DNA from: JABSSA01 sp039984715
Lineage (GTDB): Bacteria; Pseudomonadota; Alphaproteobacteria; Rhodobacterales; Rhodobacteraceae
Length of the DNA stretch: 64,000 bases
Reading direction: 5' to 3'
Assembly (NCBI GenBank): GCA_039984715.1
Contig: JBDWUA010000008.1
Span: 62,001 to 126,000, forward strand
How positions within the stretch are numbered: position 1 is the stretch's first letter; each line of letters starts with the position of its first letter. The notes under the pieces were generated by a model. It made no database searches and was not told the origin of the DNA. It saw nothing but the letters and a program-made list of their open reading frames with translations. The position numbers were made by a program, and so were the translations under genes. Shown in pieces: positions 50,795-60,085 of the stretch.

Positions 50795-52609
50795 TTACGC
50801 TTGTTTTGCGCGAATGCTATCGCGATACAGCGCTTTGGTGAGCGAAATCAGCATGAACACCATGACAATGGTAAAGGGCAACGCACCGATAATCATTGCG
50901 TTTTGCAATGCACCGAATGGGTTTGACGCGGTTCCACTGTTCCCTGCGATGATCAAAGCACCAATGACCGCCGTCAGGATCAGACCCCAAATGATACGGT
51001 GTTTGATACCAGTTTCCTGTTCGCCGCCGGACATGATTGTGTTCATCACAAGGATGCCGGAATCTGCGGATGTCACCAGAAAGGTCATGATCAAAACCAC
51101 GCACATCACGGTGATGGCTGAGAGGAACCCACCAGAGATCATCTGTTCAAGCGTGACGAACAACTTGGAGGTGTTTGATGCACCAATCAAAGCGCCATTG
51201 GCGGCACCATTCAGTTCCAGATCAATCGCTGTGCCGCCAAGGATCGTCATCCACAAGAAACATACGATGGCAGGTGCAATGACGCAGCCCAAGATGAACT
51301 CGCGCACGGTACGTCCTTTGGAAATCCGTGCCAAGAACAAGCCAACGAAAGGCGAAAACGCGATCCACCATGCCCAATAGAACGTCGTCCAACCTGCTTG
51401 CCATCCGAACTGGCGACCTTGTTCGCCTGCGGCATAAATCGCAGCGCCGTCCAAGCTGGCGGCAGAGGCTGGCAGCCCCTCAAGGAACCCGGATTGCGAG
51501 CCCCAAGGCGACGTGGCAGACCCATAGATCGCTGCCGCGTCTTCGGCTGACAATGCTTGTGCCGCTTCGGGGATCGCTGCTGCAAATGCGTCCGCTGATT
51601 GCGGCCCATAGGCGCCAAATGACATTTGAACAAAGTGCAGGATGTAGTCGACCAATCCTGTTCCGAATTTTGTCATTGCAAAGACGAAGGAGCCGAAGAA
51701 CACAAAGGTCAAAAGCAAGATCACAGACAAAACCAGATTGAGGTTCGACAGATATTTGATCCCGCGTCCGACACCGGACACAGCGGATAGAATGGACAGG
51801 CCCATGATCACCAACAAAGCGGCAATCAGACCCACCGTGCTGGGTTTGGGCGCGTCGGCATCGCCGTTCATCAGCCATTCCATTCCAGACACGGCATAGA
51901 CCCCATCGACAAACTGGCTGACACCAAAACCGATGGTCACTGAAACGCCGAGGATCGTTGCGACAACGCCCAAGACGTCAACCAGATGACCCAAAAATCC
52001 GTTCGCAGCCTTGCCCAGCAAAGGCGTCAAAGCCGAGCGGATCGTGAGCGGCATCTCACGCGTGTAAGCGTAATACGCCAGTGACAGTCCAGTCAGGACA
52101 TAAATCGCCCAGGCGTGAAATCCGTAATGCAGGAATGTGTAACGGTAAGCCGATTGAACAGCTTCGGGCGAATTCGCCGCGACGTCACCAGACAAAACAA
52201 CCGGGTTTGATCCCCACAGGCCCAATGGCTCTGCGGTTGCAAAAACCATCAGTCCGACACCCAGACCAGCACCAAACATCATCGAGAACCATGAAAAGTT
52301 CGAGAATTCTGGTACCGTGTCTGCGGTTCCGAGTTTTTTGCTTCCTGTTGCTGGCAAGATCGCCAAAATGAAAAGGAAGAATGCAAATATGCCAACCGAG
52401 ATCACATAGAAACTATTAAAAGCATTCAACAATGTGCTGTTCACTGCGGATAGAACGCTGCTTGCATTGCCCGGCCAGACAAGGGCCCAGATGACAAGCG
52501 CGACCATGATCGTTTTACTGATAAGCGCAATGGGAAGGCTGTAACCTTCATAGAATCCGGATGGAGCTTTTTCGATCTCCAATTCGGTAAACGGTGCGTT
52601 AATGGACAT
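50795..52609 (-). CDS. BCCT-family betaine/carnitine/choline-type transporter
   Basis: Protein of 604 residues with about 12 membrane helices. The family core is visible: MMFGAGLGVGLMVFATAEPL, LHYGFHAWAIYVLTGLSLAY, and the signature region TTFYWAWWIAFSPFVGLFLARISKGRTVREFI (shown as its key blocks WAWWIAFSPFVG and ISKGRTVREF). BCCT proteins take up quaternary ammonium or sulfonium compounds such as glycine betaine, choline, carnitine or DMSP, often with sodium. The chosen ATG has a strong GGGGGG site; an in-frame extension to 52741 is not hydrophobic and is rejected. The nearby LysR, M24 and M20 genes suggest a catabolic rather than purely osmotic role. Confidence 0.93.
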   Translation of the reverse strand: MSINAPFTELEIEKAPSGFYEGYSLPIALISKTIMVALVIWALVWPGNASSVLSAVNSTLLNAFNSFYVISVGIFAFFLFILAILPATGSKKLGTADTVPEFSNFSWFSMMFGAGLGVGLMVFATAEPLGLWGSNPVVLSGDVAANSPEAVQSAYRYTFLHYGFHAWAIYVLTGLSLAYYAYTREMPLTIRSALTPLLGKAANGFLGHLVDVLGVVATILGVSVTIGFGVSQFVDGVYAVSGMEWLMNGDADAPKPSTVGLIAALLVIMGLSILSAVSGVGRGIKYLSNLNLVLSVILLLTFVFFGSFVFAMTKFGTGLVDYILHFVQMSFGAYGPQSADAFAAAIPEAAQALSAEDAAAIYGSATSPWGSQSGFLEGLPASAASLDGAAIYAAGEQGRQFGWQAGWTTFYWAWWIAFSPFVGLFLARISKGRTVREFILGCVIAPAIVCFLWMTILGGTAIDLELNGAANGALIGASNTSKLFVTLEQMISGGFLSAITVMCVVLIMTFLVTSADSGILVMNTIMSGGEQETGIKHRIIWGLILTAVIGALIIAGNSGTASNPFGALQNAMIIGALPFTIVMVFMLISLTKALYRDSIRAKQA

Positions 52610-52890
52610 ATGTGTCCCCCCTAGTTGCATTTCGCCGTATTTTGCTTTTTTCCACTGGTTGGCGTGACACCAGCGGTTAATTACTTTCGTGCCCGTTATC
52701 GTCCGCGTTTTCCCTTTGCCGCAGCCCACTTTACGGGCCACTTTGACGACCTTTCTGTGGGCCTGCTTACAACGATGTTGTTCGGCGTGATGTGTTTCTT
52801 AAGATATCTCTTTGATCTGACGTACGGGCGTATTGGGGCAGGATAGCCCAATTTTGCAATTCAAGCATTTGCAATAAATTGTAGTTTACT
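52610..52890. promoter_or_regulatory. Promoter region of the BCCT transporter with a TTTTGCAA motif
   Basis: 281 bases between the transporter start and the LysR stop with no convincing gene. ATTTTGCAA (52851-52859) is followed seven bases later by ATTTGC (52867-52872). A near match, ATTTTGCAA with ATTTGC ten bases later, lies upstream of the M20 gene at 56591-56615. A shared regulator, for example the LysR protein, is possible. Confidence 0.4.
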
Positions 52891-53796
52891 TCAATTTTTC
52901 TGAATAAATCTGGCATCAAACAACCCACCTTCCTGTTTCATCACAGCAATCAAGTTCAAGAATTCACGGCCCGCAGGTAACAAATACTGTACGGGTTTGG
53001 ACATGACGTGGACGGTGCGGCGCGTTGCGATGTCTGTCAAAGGAAGAAAGGCGAGTTCATCGTGAAAATTAGCCGTAGCCAAACGCGGTAACACCGTGAC
53101 CCCAACGCCTTGGCGTACCAATCCCAAAAGCGACGCTGTATTTGGAACCATCAACCGAGACTTGGCAAGAATCTTAACAAAGTCAGGCTCTGTAATCTGG
53201 CGGCACAGACCGTTTGCAATAAGCGTTTGATCGCCAATAATTTGCCAATTGGATTGATCCCAATTATCCGCAAGTGGATGATCTTTTCTGCACACAACGC
53301 CAAAATCATCACTGAACAATTCGGTCCGCTGCATCCCTTCAACCTCTGCGAAAGAGCCTATTCCGATATCGGCCCGCTCGCGGTCCAATTCTTTGGCAAT
53401 TGAGGCTGAATCCATGTCGCGCAGATCGATTTGGATGTTGGGATGGGTTTCGGTGAATTTGTAAATCGCTGCGGGCAATATCGTCGACGCGATGGACGGC
53501 GTTGCGGCAAGGCGCAGATATCCAAGCCCAGAGCGTGACAACGCTTCGATCACTGATACCGTTTTTTCAAAATGCGCGACTTCGCGTCGGGCCTCAACAA
53601 GGATCAGTTCGCCAAGTGACGTCAGGCGGGATTTGCGCGCAGTCTCGAATAGGGCAGATCCTATGTGATCCTCAAACTGTTTCAGCATCATAGAAACAGC
53701 AGATGGCGTACGACCCAATGCGTCTGCGGCCTCGGACAAAGAGCCATGCGTGGCGACCATTGTGAAGCATTTGAGCATGTCTATCTTGATTGCCAA
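52891..53796 (-). CDS. LysR-family transcriptional regulator
   Basis: Protein of 301 residues. The N-terminal winged helix-turn-helix has KCFTMVATHGSLSEAADALG and RTPSAVSMMLKQFEDHIGSA, followed by the two-lobed substrate-binding domain (LGYLRLAATPSIASTILPA; ADIGIGSFAEVEGMQRTELF). TTG 53796 is chosen because AAGGA lies eight bases upstream and the resulting MAIKIDMLKCF start is the usual one; ATG 53778 would cut into helix 1. It sits between the peptidase genes and the transporter gene, all on the minus strand, and probably controls them. Confidence 0.9.
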   Translation of the reverse strand: MAIKIDMLKCFTMVATHGSLSEAADALGRTPSAVSMMLKQFEDHIGSALFETARKSRLTSLGELILVEARREVAHFEKTVSVIEALSRSGLGYLRLAATPSIASTILPAAIYKFTETHPNIQIDLRDMDSASIAKELDRERADIGIGSFAEVEGMQRTELFSDDFGVVCRKDHPLADNWDQSNWQIIGDQTLIANGLCRQITEPDFVKILAKSRLMVPNTASLLGLVRQGVGVTVLPRLATANFHDELAFLPLTDIATRRTVHVMSKPVQYLLPAGREFLNLIAVMKQEGGLFDARFIQKN

Positions 53797-54097
53797 TTTC
53801 AGAATCCTTGAATTAGGCCGCGCCAACTTTCACAAACCTTAATAATCGCACCCCTCGCATGATGCAATTAAACCATTTGGTTGGGGCATTGGCGCCGGTT
53901 TGAGTGTGCTGAGCAGCAATGGGTAAGGGCTGCATTTGGTCATCAAAAATCGTGATGCCCAATCGCGTTGATGAATTGGTGGAACACGTGGATAACGGGG
54001 GATCACCCAAATGCGGTTGCGCTGGATTAAGTGTCCAAAAGCCGAACAGACCACATTCGCCGGACGTGTCCCATGTCGGCTGCGGGCACTTTTGCCG
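53797..54097. other. Gap between the M24 peptidase and LysR genes
   Basis: 301 bases with no convincing gene. Two short frames on the minus strand lack ribosome sites and family features. It must hold the LysR promoter; no terminator for the peptidase transcript is obvious. Confidence 0.4.
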
Positions 54098-55285
54098 TTA
54101 GATGACAGGCAGTTCGGGCGCTGCGCGGCTTGTCAACAATCGCGCGCCGTTGGCACCAATGACGATATTTTCCTCATGCACCATCATAAGCCCGTTTCCG
54201 TATGACAGCGAAGGCTCAAGCGTGAGGACCATGTTTTCTGACAACACAGTCGCATCAAAGGCGGCAAGCGAAGGTTGTTCCGTCAATTGCATGCCCAGCC
54301 CATGACCCAAACGTCCAATGTCACCGCCGGTGTCGTCCATCTGGGCAATGACAGTCATCATCGCGTGGAACACATCCCGGCAGGTATTACCGGGACGCGC
54401 AGCGGCAATCCCCGCTTCGGTTGCGCGCCACAAAACGTCGTAGGCACGATGGGCTGTGGCATCTGCTGTGCCGATCGCCCAGTTGCGATCAAAGTCGCAG
54501 AAATACCCATCCCAAGTCAGCCCTGTGTCCAGCATCAAAACATCGCCCTGTTGCAGCGGCCGGCGCGATGGGGGGGAAATGACGTCGGCATAACCGCCTT
54601 TATCAGCACCGCCCACAACATAGGGCGCGTCGTCAGCGCCTTGCGTCAGTGCCTCGCCGCGAAACATGCGAAAGACATCTTCAAGCGGGTCGCCTTGGGA
54701 AATGAATTCGGGAACACGGTCAAATGTGGCGGATCCAATGGCACAGACATGTGCCAGTTTTTCGATTTCCGCCGCAGATTTGACCATGCGCATCCCTTGG
54801 ATCAAGCCGGTGACATCCGCAAATTGCAAACCGGGCAATTCTGCCGTCAACCGTTCCCAATCCGCCAAGGGCATGCGCAGGGATGTTTCGTGCCCTTTCA
54901 TCACTCCGATGCGCGCACCAGAAGCCGCGAGCGGTGCCAATAGTTCGGTCAGCAGGCTGATCCCATCATCCGTCGGCGCAGGGGCGCTCCATGTGCGAAT
55001 GTCATCAAGCCACGATTGCCGCATCAAGGCGGCCCCGATCTCGGGGATGATGGCAATTGGTTTTCCCTCGGCGGGCACAAACAGGAACCAAGGGCGCGTC
55101 GGGCTTTGCCAGAACTGAGTGTGAAAACCGCTGAAATACCGCACATCCGGTTCGGTCATTAACAACAGTCCGGCAAGGTCTTGTGCCGCCATACCGCGCT
55201 GTGCCTTTTGCGTGCGGCCTTCAAATTCGTCGATGGAAAACCCGCGTGTCGGGAGTGTTTGGGGGGGCGTTTCAGGCTGCATCAT
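54098..55285 (-). CDS. M24-family peptidase / creatinase-fold hydrolase
   Basis: Protein of 395 residues with an N-terminal creatinase-type domain (LLLMTEPDVRYFSGFHTQFW) and a pita-bread catalytic domain. The five metal ligands can be seen: the Asp in LMLDTGLTWDGY, the Asp in FCDFDRNWAIG, the His in GRLGHGLGMQLTE, and Glu in LTLEPSLSYG and VHEENIVI. Family members include Xaa-Pro aminopeptidase, creatinase and ectoine hydrolase, so the substrate need not be a peptide. ATG 55285 or 55282 starts it. It is next to the M20 gene and in the same transcription direction, with a 75-base gap. Confidence 0.88.
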   Translation of the reverse strand: MMQPETPPQTLPTRGFSIDEFEGRTQKAQRGMAAQDLAGLLLMTEPDVRYFSGFHTQFWQSPTRPWFLFVPAEGKPIAIIPEIGAALMRQSWLDDIRTWSAPAPTDDGISLLTELLAPLAASGARIGVMKGHETSLRMPLADWERLTAELPGLQFADVTGLIQGMRMVKSAAEIEKLAHVCAIGSATFDRVPEFISQGDPLEDVFRMFRGEALTQGADDAPYVVGGADKGGYADVISPPSRRPLQQGDVLMLDTGLTWDGYFCDFDRNWAIGTADATAHRAYDVLWRATEAGIAAARPGNTCRDVFHAMMTVIAQMDDTGGDIGRLGHGLGMQLTEQPSLAAFDATVLSENMVLTLEPSLSYGNGLMMVHEENIVIGANGARLLTSRAAPELPVI

Positions 55286-55360
55286 AATCCAAACATGTAC
55301 AGAACTTCGCAAGCAGGGCGGATGGGTGATCTGTTTGTGCGTTGGAGCGTTGATGCCGCA

Positions 55361-56509
55361 TTAAGTGGCCTTTCTAATTGGCAAACGATCTTGAACCAGT
55401 TGCGCCCAAAAGGCTGCACCGATGGGCAAAAGCGCGTCATTAAAGTCGTAATCCGACGCATGTAACGGTTGGCTATGAGGCGGCGCCGTGCCGTTTCCAA
55501 GCAAGAGAAAACAGCCCGGAACCACATTGCAGAATTGGGCAAAGTCCTCTGAAAAGCTCATGGGTTGGCGGTCGCCGTCGACCTCAAGCCCTGCTGCGAT
55601 TGCCGCCCGTACGACCGCTTGGGTTGGGTCTTCTGCATTGATGGTTTCGACAAATTCCGCGTTGAACGTCATCGTCGCCGTCACACCATGGGCGGCGGCC
55701 ACACCGTCCACGATCTGTCGCATGAACCGTTCCACATCCTGCCTGTCCTGAGGCAATCGCGCCCGGACATCCCCCTTGAGTGTCGCATGGCCGGGCAAGA
55801 CATTGCGTTGCCCATCCGTCAGAAATTCGGTGACAGAAACCACCGCGCCAGCCCCCGGTGCCAGTTTACGCGCGACGATTGTCTGCAACGCCAACACCAG
55901 TTCAGATCCGACAGTGATTGCATCCACGCCCACATGCGGCATCGACGCGTGGCCACCCTGACCGTTGATCTGAATGTCAAACAGGCTTTCGCTTGCGCAG
56001 ATCTGGCCGACGCGGGTTGAAACCTGACCAAGTGGCGCGCCGGGAAGATTGTGGATCGCATAGATTTCGTCCAAGGGCACCAAGTTCAATATGCCCTCGT
56101 CTAGCATCGCCAGCGAACCCAACCCGTGTTCCTCATTGGGTTGGAAGATGAATGCGACCGTCCCTTCAAAACTGGGATCATTGGACAGCATTTCTGCCGC
56201 GCCCAATAGCATGGTCATGTGTCCGTCATGGCCACATGCATGCATCACCCCATCGTTTTGCGAGGCATAATCGTGACTGCTTGTTTCGTGGATCGCCAGC
56301 GCATCCATGTCCGCACGCAGACCGATGCAGCGGTTTCCGCCACCTGCCCGCAAAATTCCAACGACGCCAATACCCTCGTGCACATCCAAGCCCAGATCGC
56401 GCAGTCGCTGTGCCACTTTGGCCTTTGTTCGAACTTCGTTGAAACCGACTTCGGGATCGCGGTGAAACGCGCGCCGTAAATCCGTCAGCCTTTTTTCAAG
56501 AGTGTTCAT
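55361..56509 (-). CDS. M20-family amidohydrolase / aminoacylase
   Basis: Protein of 382 residues, the usual length of the hippurate hydrolase/IAA-amino acid hydrolase group. The binuclear metal site appears as LRADMDALAI, HACGHDGHMTMLLGAA and QPNEEHGLG, with a later IYAIHNLPG. The dimerisation domain follows (INGQGGHASMPHVGVDAI). It cleaves N-acyl amino acids or related amides. It is the first gene of the unit with the M24 peptidase, LysR and probably the BCCT transporter under linked control. Confidence 0.9.
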   Translation of the reverse strand: MNTLEKRLTDLRRAFHRDPEVGFNEVRTKAKVAQRLRDLGLDVHEGIGVVGILRAGGGNRCIGLRADMDALAIHETSSHDYASQNDGVMHACGHDGHMTMLLGAAEMLSNDPSFEGTVAFIFQPNEEHGLGSLAMLDEGILNLVPLDEIYAIHNLPGAPLGQVSTRVGQICASESLFDIQINGQGGHASMPHVGVDAITVGSELVLALQTIVARKLAPGAGAVVSVTEFLTDGQRNVLPGHATLKGDVRARLPQDRQDVERFMRQIVDGVAAAHGVTATMTFNAEFVETINAEDPTQAVVRAAIAAGLEVDGDRQPMSFSEDFAQFCNVVPGCFLLLGNGTAPPHSQPLHASDYDFNDALLPIGAAFWAQLVQDRLPIRKAT

Positions 56510-56590
56510 TGTCGATACTCACCGGATCAAGATGCAAACAAGAGCAGTCAAACAAATTATTGCATCAATGATGTGCCAAACAACGACTAC

Positions 56591-56615
56591 ATTTTGCAAA
56601 AAATCCGCAATTTGC
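56591..56615. promoter_or_regulatory. TTTTGCAA-type motif upstream of the M20 gene
   Basis: ATTTTGCAA followed ten bases later by ATTTGC, about 80 bases upstream of the M20 start. It is like the motif at 52851-52872 near the transporter promoter. It is a candidate operator; two examples only. Confidence 0.35.
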
Positions 56616-56740
56616 GACCAATCTCGTGATCACGTTCGACAATTGGCGTTGAGGTTCAGTGCCGCGCAGATGAGGTGACAGCCAATTTCACCACTCCGTT
56701 CGCAACACATGCCGGGCTTTTCAACGGGCACGGCAAAGAC

Positions 56741-56776
56741 AAAAAGACCCCCCGGATTTCAGGTCCGAGGGGTCTT
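56741..56776 (-). terminator. Intrinsic terminator of ftsH
   Basis: A 13-bp stem with one mismatch (56744-56756 with 56764-56776) and a 7-base loop. Read on the minus strand it is followed by TTTTT. It lies about 45 bases after the ftsH stop. The rest of the 312-base gap holds the M20 promoter and no gene. Confidence 0.85.
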
Positions 56777-56821
56777 GATTGTGCAGCGACCCGTGAGCGA
56801 CCCGTGGGTCAAGGTGTTGGA

Positions 56822-58756
56822 TCAGGCTGTTGGTTCTGGTTCTGGCTCCAGACCACCGTCGCCTTCGTCCCGTTTGCGTTTGCGCGCTTTGGGGATTGCG
56901 GTCAGGCTGGGCTTTTCCTCTTCCTTAACGGCTGTGCCACCATCATCGTCGTCATCCGCTTGCGGAGGTTCGCCGCGGATCACGCGTTGGATTTCTTCGC
57001 CGGTCAGCGTTTCGTATTCCAGCAGACCCTGCGCAAGGCGTTCGAATTCCTCGTTATTGTCCGCCAAAACCTTGGTCGCTATGTCATAACCTTCATCGAT
57101 GATGCGTTTGACTTCGCTTTCGATCAGGGCCTTGGTTTCGGCCGAAATTGAAAACCCGCCTGCGCCGCCATTTGGGGAATACCCGGCTGCGGCTTCTTGG
57201 TAATCGATGTTGCCGACCTTTTCCGACATGCCATAGCGCATGACCATCGCACGAGCCAATTGGCTGGCCTGCATGATGTCACCCACCGGACCGGACGACA
57301 CTTCGTCGGGGCCGTATTTCGCGATTTCGGCTGCTTTACCCGCCATGGTCATGGCGATCTTTTGTTCCGCTTCGTCCTTGAACATTTGCAGCTTGTCCAT
57401 TTCAGGCAAGCTCATCACCATGCCTAAGGCACCACCGCGCGGAATGATCGTGGCCTTATAGACCGGGTCACATTTAGGCATGTGAATACCGACAATCGCG
57501 TGGCCCGCTTCGTGGTAGGCTGTCTTTTCTTTTTGCTCTTGCGTCAGAACCATAGACCGACGTTCTGCGCCCATCATGATCTTGTCTTTGGCCGCTTCGA
57601 AATCGATCATCGCAACAAAGCGACGTCCGATGCGCGCAGCGGTCAACGCTGCTTCGTTCACAAGGTTGGCCAAGTCAGCACCCGAGAACCCCGGTGTCCC
57701 GCGCGCAATCACGCGCAGATCGACATCTGGACCCAGAGGTGTTTTGCGCGCATGCACGCCCAAGATTTTCTCGCGGCCTTTGATGTCGGGGTTGCCGACT
57801 GTGACCTGACGGTCAAAACGACCCGGACGCAACAGTGCCGGATCAAGAACGTCTTTGCGGTTTGTGGCGGCGATGATGATAACACCTTCGTTCGCTTCAA
57901 AGCCGTCCATTTCGACAAGCAACTGGTTGAGCGTTTGTTCGCGTTCGTCGTTACCGCCACCGTAACCGGCGCCACGATGGCGACCAACTGCGTCGATTTC
58001 GTCGATGAACACGATGCACGGTGCGTTTTTCTTAGCCTGTTCGAACATGTCGCGCACACGAGATGCACCAACACCGACGAACATTTCAACGAAATCCGAT
58101 CCCGAAATTGTGAAGAACGGCACGCCTGCTTCGCCTGCGATTGCACGCGCAAGTAGCGTTTTACCGGTTCCCGGAGGGCCTTCAAGCAATGCGCCTTTTG
58201 GAATTTTCCCGCCGAGCCGTGAGAATTTTTGCGGGTTACGCAAGAATTCAACGATCTCTTCAAGCTCTTCCTTGGCCTCATCGATGCCGGCCACGTCGTC
58301 AAAAGTAACGCGCCCATGCTTTTCCGTCAGCATCTTGGCTTTGGATTTGCCAAAGCCCATGGCGCCACCTTTGCCACCGCCTTGCATGCGGTTCATAAAG
58401 TAGACCCAGACACCGATCAGCAACAAGAAGGGCAAGAGGTTCAAAAGGAACGTCTGAAAGCCGGATTGTTGTTGCTGTTCGACCCTAACCGGAATGTCGT
58501 TGTCCAACAAAAGTTGAGTAACTTCAGCGTCTTCGGGACGAATGGTCACAAGTTCTTCTGTGCCGCGGCGGAAACGAATATGTTCCCCATCCAGCACAAC
58601 CGTGCTGACGGATCCGTTTTCAACATCGGTCACAAATTCCGAATAGCTGATTTCACGGCTTTGCAGCGCGTTGTTGGAACCGCTGAACAGATTGAACAGG
58701 GCCAGAATTAACAAAAACAGGACGACCCAGAAGGCTATGGTACGTGCGTTGCCCAA
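56822..58756 (-). CDS. ftsH: ATP-dependent zinc metalloprotease FtsH
   Basis: Protein of 644 residues, full length. Two membrane helices (IAFWVVLFLLILALFNLF; FLLNLLPFLLLIGVWVYFM) flank a periplasmic domain. The AAA domain has Walker A GPPGTGKTLLARAIAGEA, Walker B CIVFIDEIDAVGRHR and the second region of homology RPGRFDRQV. The protease has the zinc motif HEAGH. The tail is Asp-rich then Lys/Arg-rich. It degrades unassembled membrane proteins and some regulators. It lies 78 bases downstream of tilS, the common alphaproteobacterial order. Confidence 0.97.
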   Translation of the reverse strand: MGNARTIAFWVVLFLLILALFNLFSGSNNALQSREISYSEFVTDVENGSVSTVVLDGEHIRFRRGTEELVTIRPEDAEVTQLLLDNDIPVRVEQQQQSGFQTFLLNLLPFLLLIGVWVYFMNRMQGGGKGGAMGFGKSKAKMLTEKHGRVTFDDVAGIDEAKEELEEIVEFLRNPQKFSRLGGKIPKGALLEGPPGTGKTLLARAIAGEAGVPFFTISGSDFVEMFVGVGASRVRDMFEQAKKNAPCIVFIDEIDAVGRHRGAGYGGGNDEREQTLNQLLVEMDGFEANEGVIIIAATNRKDVLDPALLRPGRFDRQVTVGNPDIKGREKILGVHARKTPLGPDVDLRVIARGTPGFSGADLANLVNEAALTAARIGRRFVAMIDFEAAKDKIMMGAERRSMVLTQEQKEKTAYHEAGHAIVGIHMPKCDPVYKATIIPRGGALGMVMSLPEMDKLQMFKDEAEQKIAMTMAGKAAEIAKYGPDEVSSGPVGDIMQASQLARAMVMRYGMSEKVGNIDYQEAAAGYSPNGGAGGFSISAETKALIESEVKRIIDEGYDIATKVLADNNEEFERLAQGLLEYETLTGEEIQRVIRGEPPQADDDDDGGTAVKEEEKPSLTAIPKARKRKRDEGDGGLEPEPEPTA

Positions 58757-58834
58757 GGAAACTCTCCTAAATGCGTAACTCCCAAACAGGGCTGCTTGGG
58801 CTTTGTAGCTAAGATAGACATCATGCGCCGCGGT

Positions 58835-60082
58835 TCAATGAGATAAAATGGCTGCAAAGAAAGAGTCATTGCCCCCTTCTAGTTCTGCTGTCCATCCCTC
58901 TCCGAATCCAGCGACGGGTGCTGCGATCAGAATATCCTCATCCCACACCGAAGGCGAAGACGCCAGTGCTTCGCGTGGTAAGTTGTTTTTTCGCCAGTTT
59001 TCAAGCTGTTTCAGGCCGTCATCGCCCAATGCGCGCACCACCAAACGGTCGTCGTCTTCGGGGCCTTCCAATGTCCAACGATCATCCCAGCTGTCACCGA
59101 CCAATGATGTGACATCGCGCACGGCATTGAATTCCCGAAAAATCCAAATCAAATCGGTTGCATGTACGACATGACACCCATCCAAAGTGACGTTTCGTCC
59201 TTCGCGGATCGACTCGATGGCGGTTAACACGGCAGACCGTCGTGGCGCATAGGTGTTGCCCGATATCCATGCCAACGCGCGCACCAGCAGACGTCTGGCG
59301 ATTTCCTCTGGCTGCGTTCGATAGCGGCGCACGTCAATGGCGATTGCCCCGTGGCTGACTTTGGCAAGGTCACGTGTGGCCAGAAAGGTTTGCCAATCCA
59401 GCGCTTCGCGGGCCTTGGACATATTATAAGCAACATCGACCAGTTTGTCCGTCGTTAGCCCAAGCGGTTCCAGCACATTCAGCGCATCGCGCATGCGGAT
59501 ACGTTCAAAGTCGCGATCCTCGTTGGTTGGGTCTTCGATCCACGGAATATTTTGGTCCTGCAAATATTGGCGCAAGTCCCGGCGATGAATCCGAAGCAAA
59601 GGACGCAACCAAGTGACCCCTTGCCAAATCCGGCGCGGCAACATGCCCGTCAACCCATCGACGCCAGACCCGCGTGCAAGTCGCATCAGCATTGTTTCAG
59701 CTTGATCATTGGCTGTGTGCGCAATGGCAACCGTGTCGATATCATTGGCCAAAGCCCAATTGGACATCAGGTCATACCGCGCGTCGCGGGCCTGTGCCAT
59801 CAGGTTGCCTTGGCCCGACCAATTTTGCCAGAATTCCACGTGATGAGGCACGCCAAGTTGGCCACACAGTTTGGTCACTGCGCGCACCTCGTCCTTGGCG
59901 GCAGGACGCAACCCATGATCAACCGTAACGGCGTGAATTTCGATAGGGTGGGATTTGGCGTATTCAGTGACCAAACACAGCAATGCAACAGAGTCGCCCC
60001 CCCCAGAAACAGCAATTCCCAAGCGCTTTGAGGGGCGGGACTTTAGAACATCATGCAAAGCTTGGAAAAGCTTGTCATCCAT
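58835..60082 (-). CDS. tilS: tRNA(Ile)-lysidine synthetase
   Basis: Protein of 415 residues. The PP-loop motif SGGGDSVALL near residues 25-34 is the ATP pyrophosphatase site. HTANDQAETMLMRLARGSGVDGLTGM and LRPLLRIHRRDLRQYL are characteristic. It converts cytidine-34 of the AUA-reading tRNA-Ile to lysidine, an essential step. It begins three bases after the cpoB stop. Confidence 0.94.
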   Translation of the reverse strand: MDDKLFQALHDVLKSRPSKRLGIAVSGGGDSVALLCLVTEYAKSHPIEIHAVTVDHGLRPAAKDEVRAVTKLCGQLGVPHHVEFWQNWSGQGNLMAQARDARYDLMSNWALANDIDTVAIAHTANDQAETMLMRLARGSGVDGLTGMLPRRIWQGVTWLRPLLRIHRRDLRQYLQDQNIPWIEDPTNEDRDFERIRMRDALNVLEPLGLTTDKLVDVAYNMSKAREALDWQTFLATRDLAKVSHGAIAIDVRRYRTQPEEIARRLLVRALAWISGNTYAPRRSAVLTAIESIREGRNVTLDGCHVVHATDLIWIFREFNAVRDVTSLVGDSWDDRWTLEGPEDDDRLVVRALGDDGLKQLENWRKNNLPREALASSPSVWDEDILIAAPVAGFGEGWTAELEGGNDSFFAAILSH

Positions 60083-60085
60083 TTA

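Noticed and set aside
54098..55285. Calling the M24 protein ectoine hydrolase (DoeA)
   Set aside because: The fold and length fit, but no DoeB, DoeC or DoeD neighbours are present and the N-terminal sequence does not resemble DoeA as I know it.
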